Shown here: one piece after another, positions 8,076 to 16,535 of the stretch | Numbering within the stretch: position 1 is the stretch's first letter | How the letters are laid out: each line of letters starts with the position of its first letter | DNA from: Planctomycetota bacterium | Lineage (GTDB): Bacteria > Planctomycetota > UBA1135 > UBA2386 | Direction: 5' to 3' | Assembly (NCBI GenBank): GCA_016235155.1 | Contig: JACRLW010000036.1 | Location: 1-50,747, forward strand | Length of the DNA: 50,747 bases | Notes under the pieces: generated by a model | What the model saw: only the letters and a program-made list of their open reading frames with translations | What the model was told of the DNA's origin: nothing | The model's database searches: none | Made by a program: the position numbers and the translations under genes

Positions 8076-9149
8076 GTGGGAACGCGCATCGCGACCTCGA
8101 TCCGGAACGCCGCCCTCGCGGCGTTGGTCGTCGCGATCACACCGCCGCCGATCGCGATGCAGGATCGCGGCGACGACCCGGTTCCCCAGCGAGCGCAGCA
8201 GTCGGCGGACAAGGCGTTGCGCTGGCTGCTGCGCGCGCAGAATCAGGACGGATCCTTCGGCGACAACCCGGGCATGCCCGGCGAGATCGGCAACACCTGC
8301 ATCGCCGTGCTCGCGTTCATGGGCTTTGGCAGCACACCGACGCGCGGACCGCAGTGCCGTCCGATCCAGCGCGCCCTGACCTGGCTCGATCGGCGCGCGC
8401 GCGGATGGGGCGCGTCGAGCGAACACCTCGACGGCGGCACCCTGCTCCAGCGCAAGCTCGGCGCGAACATCGATCTCTATCTGCTGACGCTCCTCGGCAG
8501 CCAGTTGCTCGGCAACGGCGTCGACGGCCACGACGAGACGCGCTTGCAGCAGGAGATGACACTCGCCGTCGAGCGGATCGCGGCGGCACAGAAACCGAAC
8601 GGCGAGTGGGAGACGAGTTACGAGCCGATGCTCACGACGATCTGCGCGTGGCTCGCGCTGCGTCAGGCGCACGACGCCGGCATCCGCATCCCGGCGGCCT
8701 CGGCCGAGAAGGTCGTGCGCTATCTGAAGCAGGACTGCTTCGAGTCGACGACCGGGATCTTCCATGACGCGAAGTGGGGTCGCGGCGTGCGCTTCGTGTC
8801 GCAGTCGGGCGCGCTGCGCGTGCTCTACGGCATGGGTGAGGGCTCTTCGCCCGACGCACAGCGCGCGACGCAGTACCTCCTGAAGATGAGCTTCGATTCC
8901 GACGTCGGCGGCCACGAAGGCGGCGAGGAGTTTCTCGCGGCGCTGTTCGCGACGCAGGCGCTCCACATCGAGCGCGACGCGAACTGGCGCGCGTTCCAGC
9001 CGCGCATCATCGACGCGCTGGTCGCCTGCCAGAACCAGGACGGATCCTGGGTCGGCCACCACTGCATCACGGGTCGCGTGTTCTGCACGTCGTGCTCGAT
9101 CCTCGCCCTGCTCACGCCGCACCGCTTGCTGCCGATGGTCGAGCGGTGA
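8076..9149 (+). CDS. Exported prenyltransferase/squalene-cyclase-repeat protein
   Basis: This 357-residue protein has an N-terminal signal sequence (AALAALVVAITPPPIAMQD). The body holds alpha/alpha-toroid repeats of the squalene-cyclase/prenyltransferase type, with QW-like motifs such as QNQDGSFGDN, QKPNGEWETS and QNQDGSWVGHH. Family members include triterpene cyclases, prenyltransferase subunits and many exported planctomycetal proteins of unknown role. No cyclase DxDD catalytic motif is visible, so a cyclase activity is not supported. The start is a GTG at 8076. The stop overlaps the next gene's GTG by four bases, and the two products share the fold, so they probably act together. Confidence 0.82.
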   Translation: MGTRIATSIRNAALAALVVAITPPPIAMQDRGDDPVPQRAQQSADKALRWLLRAQNQDGSFGDNPGMPGEIGNTCIAVLAFMGFGSTPTRGPQCRPIQRALTWLDRRARGWGASSEHLDGGTLLQRKLGANIDLYLLTLLGSQLLGNGVDGHDETRLQQEMTLAVERIAAAQKPNGEWETSYEPMLTTICAWLALRQAHDAGIRIPAASAEKVVRYLKQDCFESTTGIFHDAKWGRGVRFVSQSGALRVLYGMGEGSSPDAQRATQYLLKMSFDSDVGGHEGGEEFLAALFATQALHIERDANWRAFQPRIIDALVACQNQDGSWVGHHCITGRVFCTSCSILALLTPHRLLPMVER

Positions 9150-10174
9150 GGATCGCGGTCGCGGCATTGGCCGTCGCGAGCGCCGGCGCGTGCGCGCGCT
9201 CGCCCGACGAAGCCGAAGCACTCGCCGCGCACTGGCTCGAGTCGCGCCAGTCGGACGACGGCGCCTTCCGCTCGCCGGCCTACGGTGTCCTGCGCGCGGG
9301 GCTCTCCACCACCGCACTCGTTGCGGCCGCACTCGACGCTACGCCGGGGCCCCTGCCGGCGCGGTATCGCGTCGCGATCGAGAAGGCGCTCGGGTTCCTC
9401 GGACGTGCGGCCGAGGACGAAGCGGCGTCGGACTACCCGAACTACACGGCGGCGCTCCGTCTGCGCGTGCTCGGCACGCGTCGGCCGGACGCCTGGCGCG
9501 TGTCCGCGGATCGCATCGTCGCGCGGCTGCGCGCCGTCCAGTGCGGCGAAGCGCGCGGCGTCGCGCGCTCGAGCGACGAGCACGGCGGATTCGATCTCGG
9601 TGCGACGACGGTCGCGTTGCCGCAGGGCGCCGCCGCGCCGGATCTCTCCACCACCGCGTGGGTCTGCGAGGGTCTGCGCGCCGTCGACGTCGCGGCGGAC
9701 GATCCGCTGCTCGCTGACGCGCGCGCGTTCGCGTTGCGCTGCAGCACGCCCGACGGCGGCTTCTCGTTCTTCCCGCCCTCGCCGCATCGCCCCGGCAAGG
9801 CCGGCGACGGCATCGCGTACGGCACCGCGACCGCCGACGGCCTGCGCGCGTTGATCGCCTGCGGGGTTCCGCGCGACGACCCGCGCGTGCTCGCCGCGCG
9901 GCGCTGGCTCGAAGCGCGCGGCGATCCCTCGCGCGTGCCCGGCTTCGACGACGCGCACGCCGCCTTCGCCGACGGACTGCGCGCCTACTGGCTCGCGAGC
10001 GCAGCTTTGGCCTTGCGCGCCGCGGGAGGCACGCCGGCCCTGCGCGACGCGGTCCGGAGCGAAGCCGCGTGCCTGCTCCGCGGCGACGGTTCCTGGGCGA
10101 ACCCGTCGTCGCTGATGAAGGAGGACGACCCGCTCGTCGCGACGTCCCTGCTGCTCTTCGCGCTCGCGCGCTGA
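9146..10174 (+). CDS. Lipoprotein with squalene-cyclase-like repeats
   Basis: This 342-residue protein starts with a GTG inside the preceding stop (GTGA). The N-terminus RIAVAALAVASAGACARS ends in a lipobox-like AGAC, so it is probably a lipoprotein. Repeats of about 50 residues carry DDGAFRSPAYGV, HGGFDLGATTVALP, DGGFSFFPPSPHRPG and GDGSWANPSSL, which resemble the QW-type motifs of alpha/alpha toroids. As in its partner, no acid-rich cyclase motif is visible. A ligand-binding or structural role at the cell envelope is possible, but no function is claimed. Confidence 0.78.
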   Translation: MRIAVAALAVASAGACARSPDEAEALAAHWLESRQSDDGAFRSPAYGVLRAGLSTTALVAAALDATPGPLPARYRVAIEKALGFLGRAAEDEAASDYPNYTAALRLRVLGTRRPDAWRVSADRIVARLRAVQCGEARGVARSSDEHGGFDLGATTVALPQGAAAPDLSTTAWVCEGLRAVDVAADDPLLADARAFALRCSTPDGGFSFFPPSPHRPGKAGDGIAYGTATADGLRALIACGVPRDDPRVLAARRWLEARGDPSRVPGFDDAHAAFADGLRAYWLASAALALRAAGGTPALRDAVRSEAACLLRGDGSWANPSSLMKEDDPLVATSLLLFALAR

Positions 10175-10203
10175 GCCGCCGCCTCTGCAGTCCCGACTCG
10201 CTA

Positions 10204-10230
10204 ACTCGTTTCTACATGGCAAAAACGAGT
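10204..10230 (+). promoter_or_regulatory. Inverted repeat directly before the AAA_14/DUF4143 ATPase start
   Basis: Arms ACTCGTTT (10204-10211) and AAACGAGT (10223-10230) are perfect complements around an 11-base spacer. The second arm ends one base before the GTG start of the ATPase. There is no T-run after it, so it is not a typical terminator. It could be an operator or an mRNA hairpin over the start. An ATG in the spacer (10216) is out of frame with the gene. Confidence 0.55.
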
Positions 10231-10231
10231 C

Positions 10232-11257
10232 GTGTTCGCGCGATTGCAGAAGCCGCCCGAGCGGAGCTTCTTCCTGTTCGGGCCCCGTGGCACCGGCAAG
10301 ACGGCGTGGCTGAAGCAGACCTTCGCCGACGCCCTGACGTTCGACCTGCTGGAGTCCGGTGAGTTCCAGCGCCTGACCGCCGCCCCGCAGCGGCTCGGCG
10401 ACCTGATCCCGAAGGGCTACCGCGGCTGGGTCGTCCTCGACGAGATCCAGCGCGTACCCGAACTGCTGAACGAAGTGCATCGTCTGATCGAAGGGCGCCG
10501 CCTTCGCTTCGCGATGGCTGGATCCGGCGCGCGCAAGCTCCGGAAGGGCGGCGTCAACCTGCTCGCCGGTCGGGCGCGAACCCTGCAGATGCACCCGCTG
10601 ACGGCGATCGAACTCGGCGACGACTTCGACCTCGTGCGCAACCTGCCGGCGTTCACCCGCTTCCTCGAGACCGCGAGCTTCTCGCAGGGCGCCGTGCTGA
10701 ACATGGCGTCGATCGCGCGTGAGTGCGCCGTCTCCGCGAAGCTCGCCGAGAGCCACTTCGTCCTGCTCGAGGACCTGCTGCTCGCGACGCGGATCCCGGT
10801 CTTCGTCCGGCGCGCGCGCCGCCGCATGACGTCCCACCCGAAGTTCTACTTCTTCGACTGCGGTGTCTTCCGCGCGCTCCGGCCGCGCGGCCCCCTCGAC
10901 ATCGAGGCGGAGATCGACGGGCCGGCGCTGGAGACGCTGTTCCTCGCCAACCTCCGCGCGATCAACGACGTCTTGGAGCTCGGCTACTCGATCCACTACT
11001 GGCGCACCGCGGTCGGCACCGAGGTCGACTTCGTGCTGTACGGCGAGCACGGCCTGCTCGCGTTCGAGATCAAACGCGCCTCGCGCCTGCGCGACGCGGA
11101 CCTCGCACCCCTGCTCGCGTTCGGCTCGGAGTACCCGATGGCGAAGCTCTTCCTCCTCCACACCGGGCGCGAACGGCGTCACGAGCAGGGCGTCGAGATC
11201 CTGCCGCTCGCGACGGCGCTGACGGACCTCGACGCGATCCTGCGCGGCGACGCCTGA
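10232..11257 (+). CDS. AAA_14/DUF4143 ATPase, probable internal deletion
   Basis: This 341-residue protein has a Walker A GPRGTGKT (17-24), a Walker B VVLDEIQ (67-73), and a C-terminal DUF4143 half with the PD-(D/E)xK-like core GTEVDFVLYGEHGLLAFEIK. Orphan ATPases of this COG1373-type family are common but their role is not established. Members are usually nearer 380 residues; here the text passes directly from TAIELGDDFDL to VRNLPAFTRFLE, where relatives known to me carry about 40 more residues with a YLREEV-type helix. The protein may therefore be non-functional or altered. GTG start at 10232; a palindrome abuts it. Confidence 0.85.
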   Translation: MFARLQKPPERSFFLFGPRGTGKTAWLKQTFADALTFDLLESGEFQRLTAAPQRLGDLIPKGYRGWVVLDEIQRVPELLNEVHRLIEGRRLRFAMAGSGARKLRKGGVNLLAGRARTLQMHPLTAIELGDDFDLVRNLPAFTRFLETASFSQGAVLNMASIARECAVSAKLAESHFVLLEDLLLATRIPVFVRRARRRMTSHPKFYFFDCGVFRALRPRGPLDIEAEIDGPALETLFLANLRAINDVLELGYSIHYWRTAVGTEVDFVLYGEHGLLAFEIKRASRLRDADLAPLLAFGSEYPMAKLFLLHTGRERRHEQGVEILPLATALTDLDAILRGDA

Positions 11258-11263
11258 CCCGGA

Positions 11264-13081
11264 CTAGAAGCCCGCGGGCATCACCAGCGTCGGGCGCACC
11301 AGCACGAACAGCTTCTTGCTGTCGTCGGTGCGCCGCGGCGGCGCGAACAGGCGATCCAGCACCGGGATGTTCGCGAGGAACGGCACGCCCTCGGTCATCG
11401 AGGGCTGGCCGACGTCCTGCACGCCGCCGATCAACAGCGTCTCGCCGCTGTTCAGGACGAGCGCGTCCTTCATCGTGCGGCCGTGGGCGAGGAAGGGCAC
11501 CTCGAGCTTCGTCGAGCCGACGCCGCTCACGGTGATCGTCTCGTGCGACTCGACGCCGACGCCGCGCGTGTCGAGGCGAACGATCAGGCTGACCTTGAGG
11601 TCGCCGCGGACGAACGACTGGACGTCGAGCGTCGGTCCGGTGCGCACCGTGGTCACGCTCGGGAACGCCGTCTCGACCGCGCTGCGGAAGTTGGCCTCGA
11701 GGTTGGGCAGCTCGGCGGTGCGGTCGTCGAGCATCAGCGCGGTGCGCTGGCCGTCGTAGAGGTTCAGCACCGGCGCCGTGAACGCGGTCGCACCCGCGCC
11801 CGTGCTGACGGAGGTCCAGAGCGTGTCGGTGCCGATCTTCCCGTAGGCCTCGCCGGCGACGCCGACCGCGCCGCTCAGGAACGGAATCGAGTAGCCCGCT
11901 GACAGCGTCCCGGTGAACGGCACGGCATCCTTGTCCGCGACGGCGAAGCTGCCCGGGCCGGGCAGCGAGGTCCAACCGGTGAAGACGTCCGAAGTCGAGA
12001 TGCCGGCGCGGGTCGTGAGGTAGCCCGCGGGCAGGTTCCTCGGAACGAACTGGTACCCGGCGGAGATCCCGCCGAGCAGGCTGTTCCGAAGCACGAGGTC
12101 GATGTCCTCGCGGCTCCGCACCGGGAAGTCGATGCCGTCGAAGTCCGCGTACATCGCGAGCGGATCGACGGTGATCCCCAGTCCGCTCAGGTAGCCGGTG
12201 CTGGCCTGCACGATGCGGGACTCGATCCGCACCTGCGGCTCGTACTTCTGGATCGCCGACCAGTTCGGACCGAACAGGAAGGTGTCACGCTCGGGGCGCA
12301 CGCTGCCGAACCAATCGTGCGGCGCGGCCTGACCGAAGTCGCCGCCGTGCTCGAAGGCCGTCGCGCGGAACTTGGCCGAGTAGATCATGTCCTCGTACTC
12401 GTCGTCCGGCAGCATCATCAGCAGCACGTCGTCGCAGGCGAGCATGATCGCCTCCGACACCCAGTTGGAGATCGAGCCGCCGCGCGCGTTCTGCGCGGTG
12501 AAGGTCCACGGCAGGTTCGGCTGCTTGCGGAACTGGAACCAGGTGTCGCTGCCGTTGAAGAAGTCGCGGTCGAAGGGTGCTGAGCCCTGGTAGTTGTTGC
12601 CGCGGTCGCCGTCGCGGTCCCACACGAACGCGTACTGGAAGTGCCGGTCCTCGACGGTCATCGGCGCGTTCGCCCGCAGGTTCATGTAGGCGAACGTGTA
12701 GAAGCCGGGATTCAGGGTCGCGCTCGGCATCGCGCTGTACCGCCAGGCGTAGGTGCCGTGGCCCTCGGGGAAGTTCGCGTTGAACGCGGCGATCGCCGTC
12801 GCGTCGAGATAGCTCCGGAGCACGCCGATCTGCCGGATGTCCGTCCGAGGATTGGGAGCCTTGTCCGGCACCCCGAGCGTCGAACTGCTCCACTTCGTGA
12901 GCAGCCCCGCCGCGTACTCGCGGCGCAGCATCGCGTCGCGCGACTGGAGCCTCAGGAAGTTCAGGACCGGCAGCTGGCCGTAGATCTTGGCGAGGGCGAC
13001 GGCCTCGTAGATGCCGGAGCCGTTGCCGCGACACGCGGTGGTGGCGACGAGCAATGCGAGAGCGAGCAGGCGGACGTTCAT
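11264..13081 (-). CDS. Secretin-like lipoprotein
   Basis: This 605-residue protein starts MNVRLLALALLVATTAC, a lipoprotein signal with Cys17. The last 200 residues follow the secretin pattern of GspD/PilQ proteins: VLNSGETLLIGGV, then VPFLANIPVLDRLFAPP, then KKLFVLVRPTLVMP at the end. A preceding segment (DVQSFVRGDLKVSLIVRLDTR) fits the amphipathic strands of the barrel. The N-terminal 250 residues do not look like the usual N0-N3 domains. No inner-membrane or pseudopilin genes are nearby, so its secretion partner is elsewhere or absent. The ATG at 13081 is chosen for the signal peptide. Confidence 0.75.
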   Translation of the reverse strand: MNVRLLALALLVATTACRGNGSGIYEAVALAKIYGQLPVLNFLRLQSRDAMLRREYAAGLLTKWSSSTLGVPDKAPNPRTDIRQIGVLRSYLDATAIAAFNANFPEGHGTYAWRYSAMPSATLNPGFYTFAYMNLRANAPMTVEDRHFQYAFVWDRDGDRGNNYQGSAPFDRDFFNGSDTWFQFRKQPNLPWTFTAQNARGGSISNWVSEAIMLACDDVLLMMLPDDEYEDMIYSAKFRATAFEHGGDFGQAAPHDWFGSVRPERDTFLFGPNWSAIQKYEPQVRIESRIVQASTGYLSGLGITVDPLAMYADFDGIDFPVRSREDIDLVLRNSLLGGISAGYQFVPRNLPAGYLTTRAGISTSDVFTGWTSLPGPGSFAVADKDAVPFTGTLSAGYSIPFLSGAVGVAGEAYGKIGTDTLWTSVSTGAGATAFTAPVLNLYDGQRTALMLDDRTAELPNLEANFRSAVETAFPSVTTVRTGPTLDVQSFVRGDLKVSLIVRLDTRGVGVESHETITVSGVGSTKLEVPFLAHGRTMKDALVLNSGETLLIGGVQDVGQPSMTEGVPFLANIPVLDRLFAPPRRTDDSKKLFVLVRPTLVMPAGF

Positions 13082-13129
13082 GCGGTTCCTCGACGGGTTC
13101 GTGACGAAGGCGGTCGAACGAGCGCGCGC

Positions 13130-13135
13130 AGGATA
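13130..13135 (-). promoter_or_regulatory. -10-like TATCCT box upstream of the secretin-like gene
   Basis: On the minus strand CGG TATCCT lies 48 bases before the chosen ATG at 13081. The flanking CGG matches the boxes before feoA (1351) and the gene at 8076. Here a 5' leader of about 40 bases is implied. Confidence 0.3.
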
Positions 13136-13166
13136 CCGAGTCACGCACGCGAGTCGCCCGCGGCGA

Positions 13167-15386
13167 TCAGCGGAGATTCCCGTCTGCTGGCCTCGACACG
13201 CCGAGCACCGCGAGCCACTCGCCGACCGCGATCCGTCCGCCGTCGGCTTCCTCCGCCAGTCCGCCGATCACCTCCTCGTGCAGCAGACCCTTCTGCTCCA
13301 GCAGGGCGAAGATCCGCGCTTCGATCGTGTCGGCCATCCACAGCGAATAGACGTTCACCGGTTGCGTCTGCCCACGGCGATGCGCGCGGTCCTCGGCCTG
13401 CCACATCCACGCCGGATTCCACCAGTGGTCGAAGTGGATCACGTAGCTCGCCTCGGTCAGCGTGAGTCCGACGCCGGCGCTCTTCACCGTCGCGACGAAT
13501 GCGGTGATCGACGGATCCTCGCGGAACGCGCGCACGGTCGCCTCGCGCGACGCCGCGTCGAGGCTGCCGTCGAAGGTGACGACGCCGAACGGCCGCAATG
13601 CTTCGGCGATTCGCAACACCCCGTCCTCGACCCATTGCGTGAAGATGAGCACCTTCTGGCCGCTCGCGGCGATCTCCTCGACCTTCTCGACGGTCGCCCG
13701 CAGCTTCGGACTGTTCGCGTTGCCGGGCGCGAAGTTGCAGATGCGCTTCAGCTCCGCGATCCGCGCGAAGACGTGCACGCGCGTCACGGCCGCACCGAGT
13801 TCGGCGAGTTCATCGCACGCCCGCGCTTCGGCCGTCTCGTAGGCCACCCGCTGGTGAGGGTCGAGCTCGAGCCACTCGTCCTGACGGATCTTCGGCGGCA
13901 GCTCCTTCATCACGTCGCGTTTGGTGCGGCGCTTCACGTAGGGCGCGCACAACTCGGCCGCGAGCGCGGGCGTGAGTCCCTCGGCGGGCAGCAGGCGCGG
14001 CTTCAGGAACGCGAACAGGCTCGCGAGGTCGTCGAGCCGATTCTCGATCGGCGTGCCGGACAAGGCCCAGCGCCGGCGCGGGGCGAGTTGCAGGACCGCA
14101 CGCGTGCGACCGCTGTCCGCGTTCTTGATCGACTGAGCTTCGTCGAGCAGCACGAGATCGAAGGCGCGCGCGAGGTCCTGCGGCAGCAGTGGTTCCGCGC
14201 CGCGTCCCCCTCCGGCGAGATCGCCGCGCAGCACGTCGTAGGTCGTGATCCACACGTGCGCGGGACAGCGCCAATCCGCCCACCGCGTGCGGGCGTCGCC
14301 GTGGACGACGGTCACGCCGAGCTCGGGTGCCCACACCGCGAGGTGTCGGTCCCACACGCCGACGACGCTCAGCGGCACGACGATCAGCGCCCGCTGCACG
14401 CGATCGGCGCGGAACAACAGGCGCAGCGCGACGACGCTCATCACCGTCTTGCCGGTGCCCATCTCGTCGGCGAGCAACGCCGCGTGCGCGTCGCGCAGGA
14501 AGGTGATGCCGTCGATCTGGTAGCGGTAGAGGGGATGCGGGAGATCGCAGGCCTCGCCTTCGGCGCCGAGCGGCAGCGGCGCCTGCAGCAGGGGCAACAC
14601 GAGGTCCCAGACGGTCATCGTCTGGCGCAGCACGCTGTTGGTGAGACGGTGCTCCTTGTAGGACTTGCTGTAGGACTTGCTGAAGCCCTTGCGCGGCCGA
14701 CCGGCGCGCGGCCGCTCAAGAGCACCGGCGCGCGGAGGCAGTTCGGCGGCCGGCGTGAATTGCTTGCCGCGCGCGACTCCGCCACAGCCGCGCAGCGGAC
14801 GGAGCAGGTCGGCGCTCACCGCCGGTGCCTCGCACGAGCCGCGCAACAGGTCCTGCGAAGGAGACGCCGGCTCACGCCGCAACACGACGTGCTCGCCGCG
14901 CAGCGGGATCTCGCGAACGACCGGGTCGAAGAGCCGTCGCGCGCGGCGCAGAGTGCGCGCCCGGACCGGGTCGTAGAGCGGCGCGACCATGCCCGTCAAC
15001 GCGCCGGCGCCGCGTCGCGCGCGGGCGGCGCCGTCGTGATAGCCGAGCACGACCCGCGGCCGGCCGTCGGCCCGCGTCGACTCCTCGTCGCGCCCGATCC
15101 AGACGACCGGCTCCTCGCGCGACGCCTGCAACGCGAGCAGGGCCTGGTCGCGTACCAGCACGCAGTCCGGCCGCTCGCGCAAGGCCTCGAGCAGGGGCAG
15201 GCCGCACAGCTCGCCGAGCACGCCGTCGTCAAAGACCGCGCCGTACAACGCGCGCTGCAACGCGTCGACGACCACCGGGTCGGTGACTCGGAACTCGAGC
15301 GGTCGCGTCTTTTCGTCGGTGACGAGCGCCGCACCGCGCAAGGCGCCGTCACCGACCGCGACGGCATCGAGGAAACAGAGCCGCAT
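13167..15386 (-). CDS. SNF2-family DEAD/DEAH-like helicase
   Basis: This 739-residue protein has a C-terminal Swi2/Snf2 motor: ADEMGTGKT (motif I), ITTYDVLRGDL (Ia), LLDEAQSIKN (II, DEAQ), LSGTPIENRLDDLASLF (III), VLIFTQWVEDG (IV), VKSAGVGLTLTEASYV (V) and EDRAHRRGQ (VI). It would be a DNA translocase driven by ATP. The N-terminal 220 residues are not recognisable to me and lack a visible SWIM zinc finger. Between the two lies a basic linker with AGRPRKG, similar to an AT-hook, and a small SKSYSKSY repeat encoded by two 12-base direct repeats (14658-14681). No methylase or nuclease neighbour suggests a defence island. Confidence 0.9.
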   Translation of the reverse strand: MRLCFLDAVAVGDGALRGAALVTDEKTRPLEFRVTDPVVVDALQRALYGAVFDDGVLGELCGLPLLEALRERPDCVLVRDQALLALQASREEPVVWIGRDEESTRADGRPRVVLGYHDGAARARRGAGALTGMVAPLYDPVRARTLRRARRLFDPVVREIPLRGEHVVLRREPASPSQDLLRGSCEAPAVSADLLRPLRGCGGVARGKQFTPAAELPPRAGALERPRAGRPRKGFSKSYSKSYKEHRLTNSVLRQTMTVWDLVLPLLQAPLPLGAEGEACDLPHPLYRYQIDGITFLRDAHAALLADEMGTGKTVMSVVALRLLFRADRVQRALIVVPLSVVGVWDRHLAVWAPELGVTVVHGDARTRWADWRCPAHVWITTYDVLRGDLAGGGRGAEPLLPQDLARAFDLVLLDEAQSIKNADSGRTRAVLQLAPRRRWALSGTPIENRLDDLASLFAFLKPRLLPAEGLTPALAAELCAPYVKRRTKRDVMKELPPKIRQDEWLELDPHQRVAYETAEARACDELAELGAAVTRVHVFARIAELKRICNFAPGNANSPKLRATVEKVEEIAASGQKVLIFTQWVEDGVLRIAEALRPFGVVTFDGSLDAASREATVRAFREDPSITAFVATVKSAGVGLTLTEASYVIHFDHWWNPAWMWQAEDRAHRRGQTQPVNVYSLWMADTIEARIFALLEQKGLLHEEVIGGLAEEADGGRIAVGEWLAVLGVSRPADGNLR

Positions 15387-15527
15387 GCCCCTCCGCTGGA
15401 TCGAAGGCCACTGGAACCCCGCGCACTGACCTGCGCGGGGCGCGCATGGTGGCCGCGTGCACGAAAGGGTGCAAGCGCCCGCACGCTCCCGATAATGCGC
15501 CGCCCTTCGAGCCGCCGCACTCCACCG

Positions 15528-16535
15528 ATGATCAAGAAGCCCTACCTCCTCTTCCTCGCCGACGCGCCTGATCGCAACGCGTGCAAGACCGCGTTCGGCG
15601 TCGCCTTCTGGCGCCCGCACGAGTGCGTCGGCGAGCTTCGCTACCCCGAGGCGAAGACCGACTGCGGCACGCCGGCGATGGACGTCCGCGAGGCGGCGCG
15701 ACGCGGTGCGAAGACCCTGCTCGTCGGACTCGCGCCGTCCGGCGGAGCGTTCGCCCCGCGCTGGATCGAGACGCTCCTCTTGGCACTCGACGCCGGGCTC
15801 GACGTCGCGAGCGGCATGCACGTGCGTCTCGACAGCGTCGATGCGATCAGGGATCGCGCCAAGGCGCTCGGCCGTGTGCTTCACGACGTCCGCCTCCCGC
15901 CGCCGGGCATCTTGGTCGGCACGGGCCGCAAGCGCCCCGGTCTGCGTCTGCTCACGGTCGGCACCGACTGCAACGCCGGCAAGATGTTCACTTCGCTCGC
16001 GCTCGAGAAGGAGATGACGGCGCGCGGCATGAAGGCGACGTTCCGCGCAACCGGCCAGACCGGGATCCTGATCGCCGGCAGCGGCATCGCCGTCGACGCC
16101 GTGATCGCCGACTTCATCTCCGGCGCGGCCGAGCAGTTGGCGCCGGCCAACGATCCCGATCACTGGGATCTCGTCGAGGGTCAGGGCTCGCTCTTCCACC
16201 CGAGCTACGCGGGCGTGAGCCTGGGACTGCTGCACGGCGCGCAGCCCGACCTCCTGGTGATGTGCCACGATCCGTCGCGGAAGACGATGCGCGGCAACGT
16301 CGACCATCCGCTGCCGCCGATCCGCGAGTGCATCGCCCTCAACGAGCAGTGCGCGCGGCTGACGAATCCGAAGGCGACCGTGATCGGGCTCTCGGTCAAC
16401 ACGAGCCGGCTCGGCGAGGTCGAGGCGAAGGCGCTGCTGTCGCGCCTCGCCCAGGAGCACGGGATGCCCGCGGTCGACCCGGTGCGCACGGGCGTCGCGC
16501 CGCTCGTCGACGCGATCGCGCGCGGCCGACGATGA
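15528..16535 (+). CDS. dgcN: D-glutamate N-acetyltransferase DgcN (DUF1611 family)
   Basis: This 335-residue protein has a DUF1611 core: a P-loop-like GTDCNAGK at 145-152, RATGQTGILIAGSGIAVDAV, and HWDLVEGQGSLFHPSYAGV. DgcN acetylates D-glutamate as the first step of D-glutamate catabolism. The following gene encodes the partner racemase and overlaps by four bases (ATGA), the arrangement known for DgcN-DgcA. A GATAAT at 15491-15496 upstream could be a -10 element. The call rests on family features plus the diagnostic neighbour. Confidence 0.85.
   Translation: MIKKPYLLFLADAPDRNACKTAFGVAFWRPHECVGELRYPEAKTDCGTPAMDVREAARRGAKTLLVGLAPSGGAFAPRWIETLLLALDAGLDVASGMHVRLDSVDAIRDRAKALGRVLHDVRLPPPGILVGTGRKRPGLRLLTVGTDCNAGKMFTSLALEKEMTARGMKATFRATGQTGILIAGSGIAVDAVIADFISGAAEQLAPANDPDHWDLVEGQGSLFHPSYAGVSLGLLHGAQPDLLVMCHDPSRKTMRGNVDHPLPPIRECIALNEQCARLTNPKATVIGLSVNTSRLGEVEAKALLSRLAQEHGMPAVDPVRTGVAPLVDAIARGRR

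Noticed and set aside
10204-10230. Reading the palindrome as a terminator of the upstream gene
   Set aside because: It lacks a T-run and abuts the next start codon 29 or more bases after the previous stop, so a site for the downstream gene is more likely.
14658-14681. Two adjacent 12-base repeats, GTAGGACTTGCT
   Set aside because: They encode an in-frame SKSYSKSY stretch in the helicase linker; this is a minor coding repeat, not a CRISPR or regulatory repeat.
13011-15520. A very long plus-strand open frame across the SNF2 gene region
   Set aside because: It is the antisense of the SNF2 helicase, whose minus-strand frame has all helicase motifs in order. The plus frame is low-complexity Arg/Ala/His-rich text. 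High GC content makes long shadow frames common here; only its 3' end, from 15528, is a real gene (dgcN).
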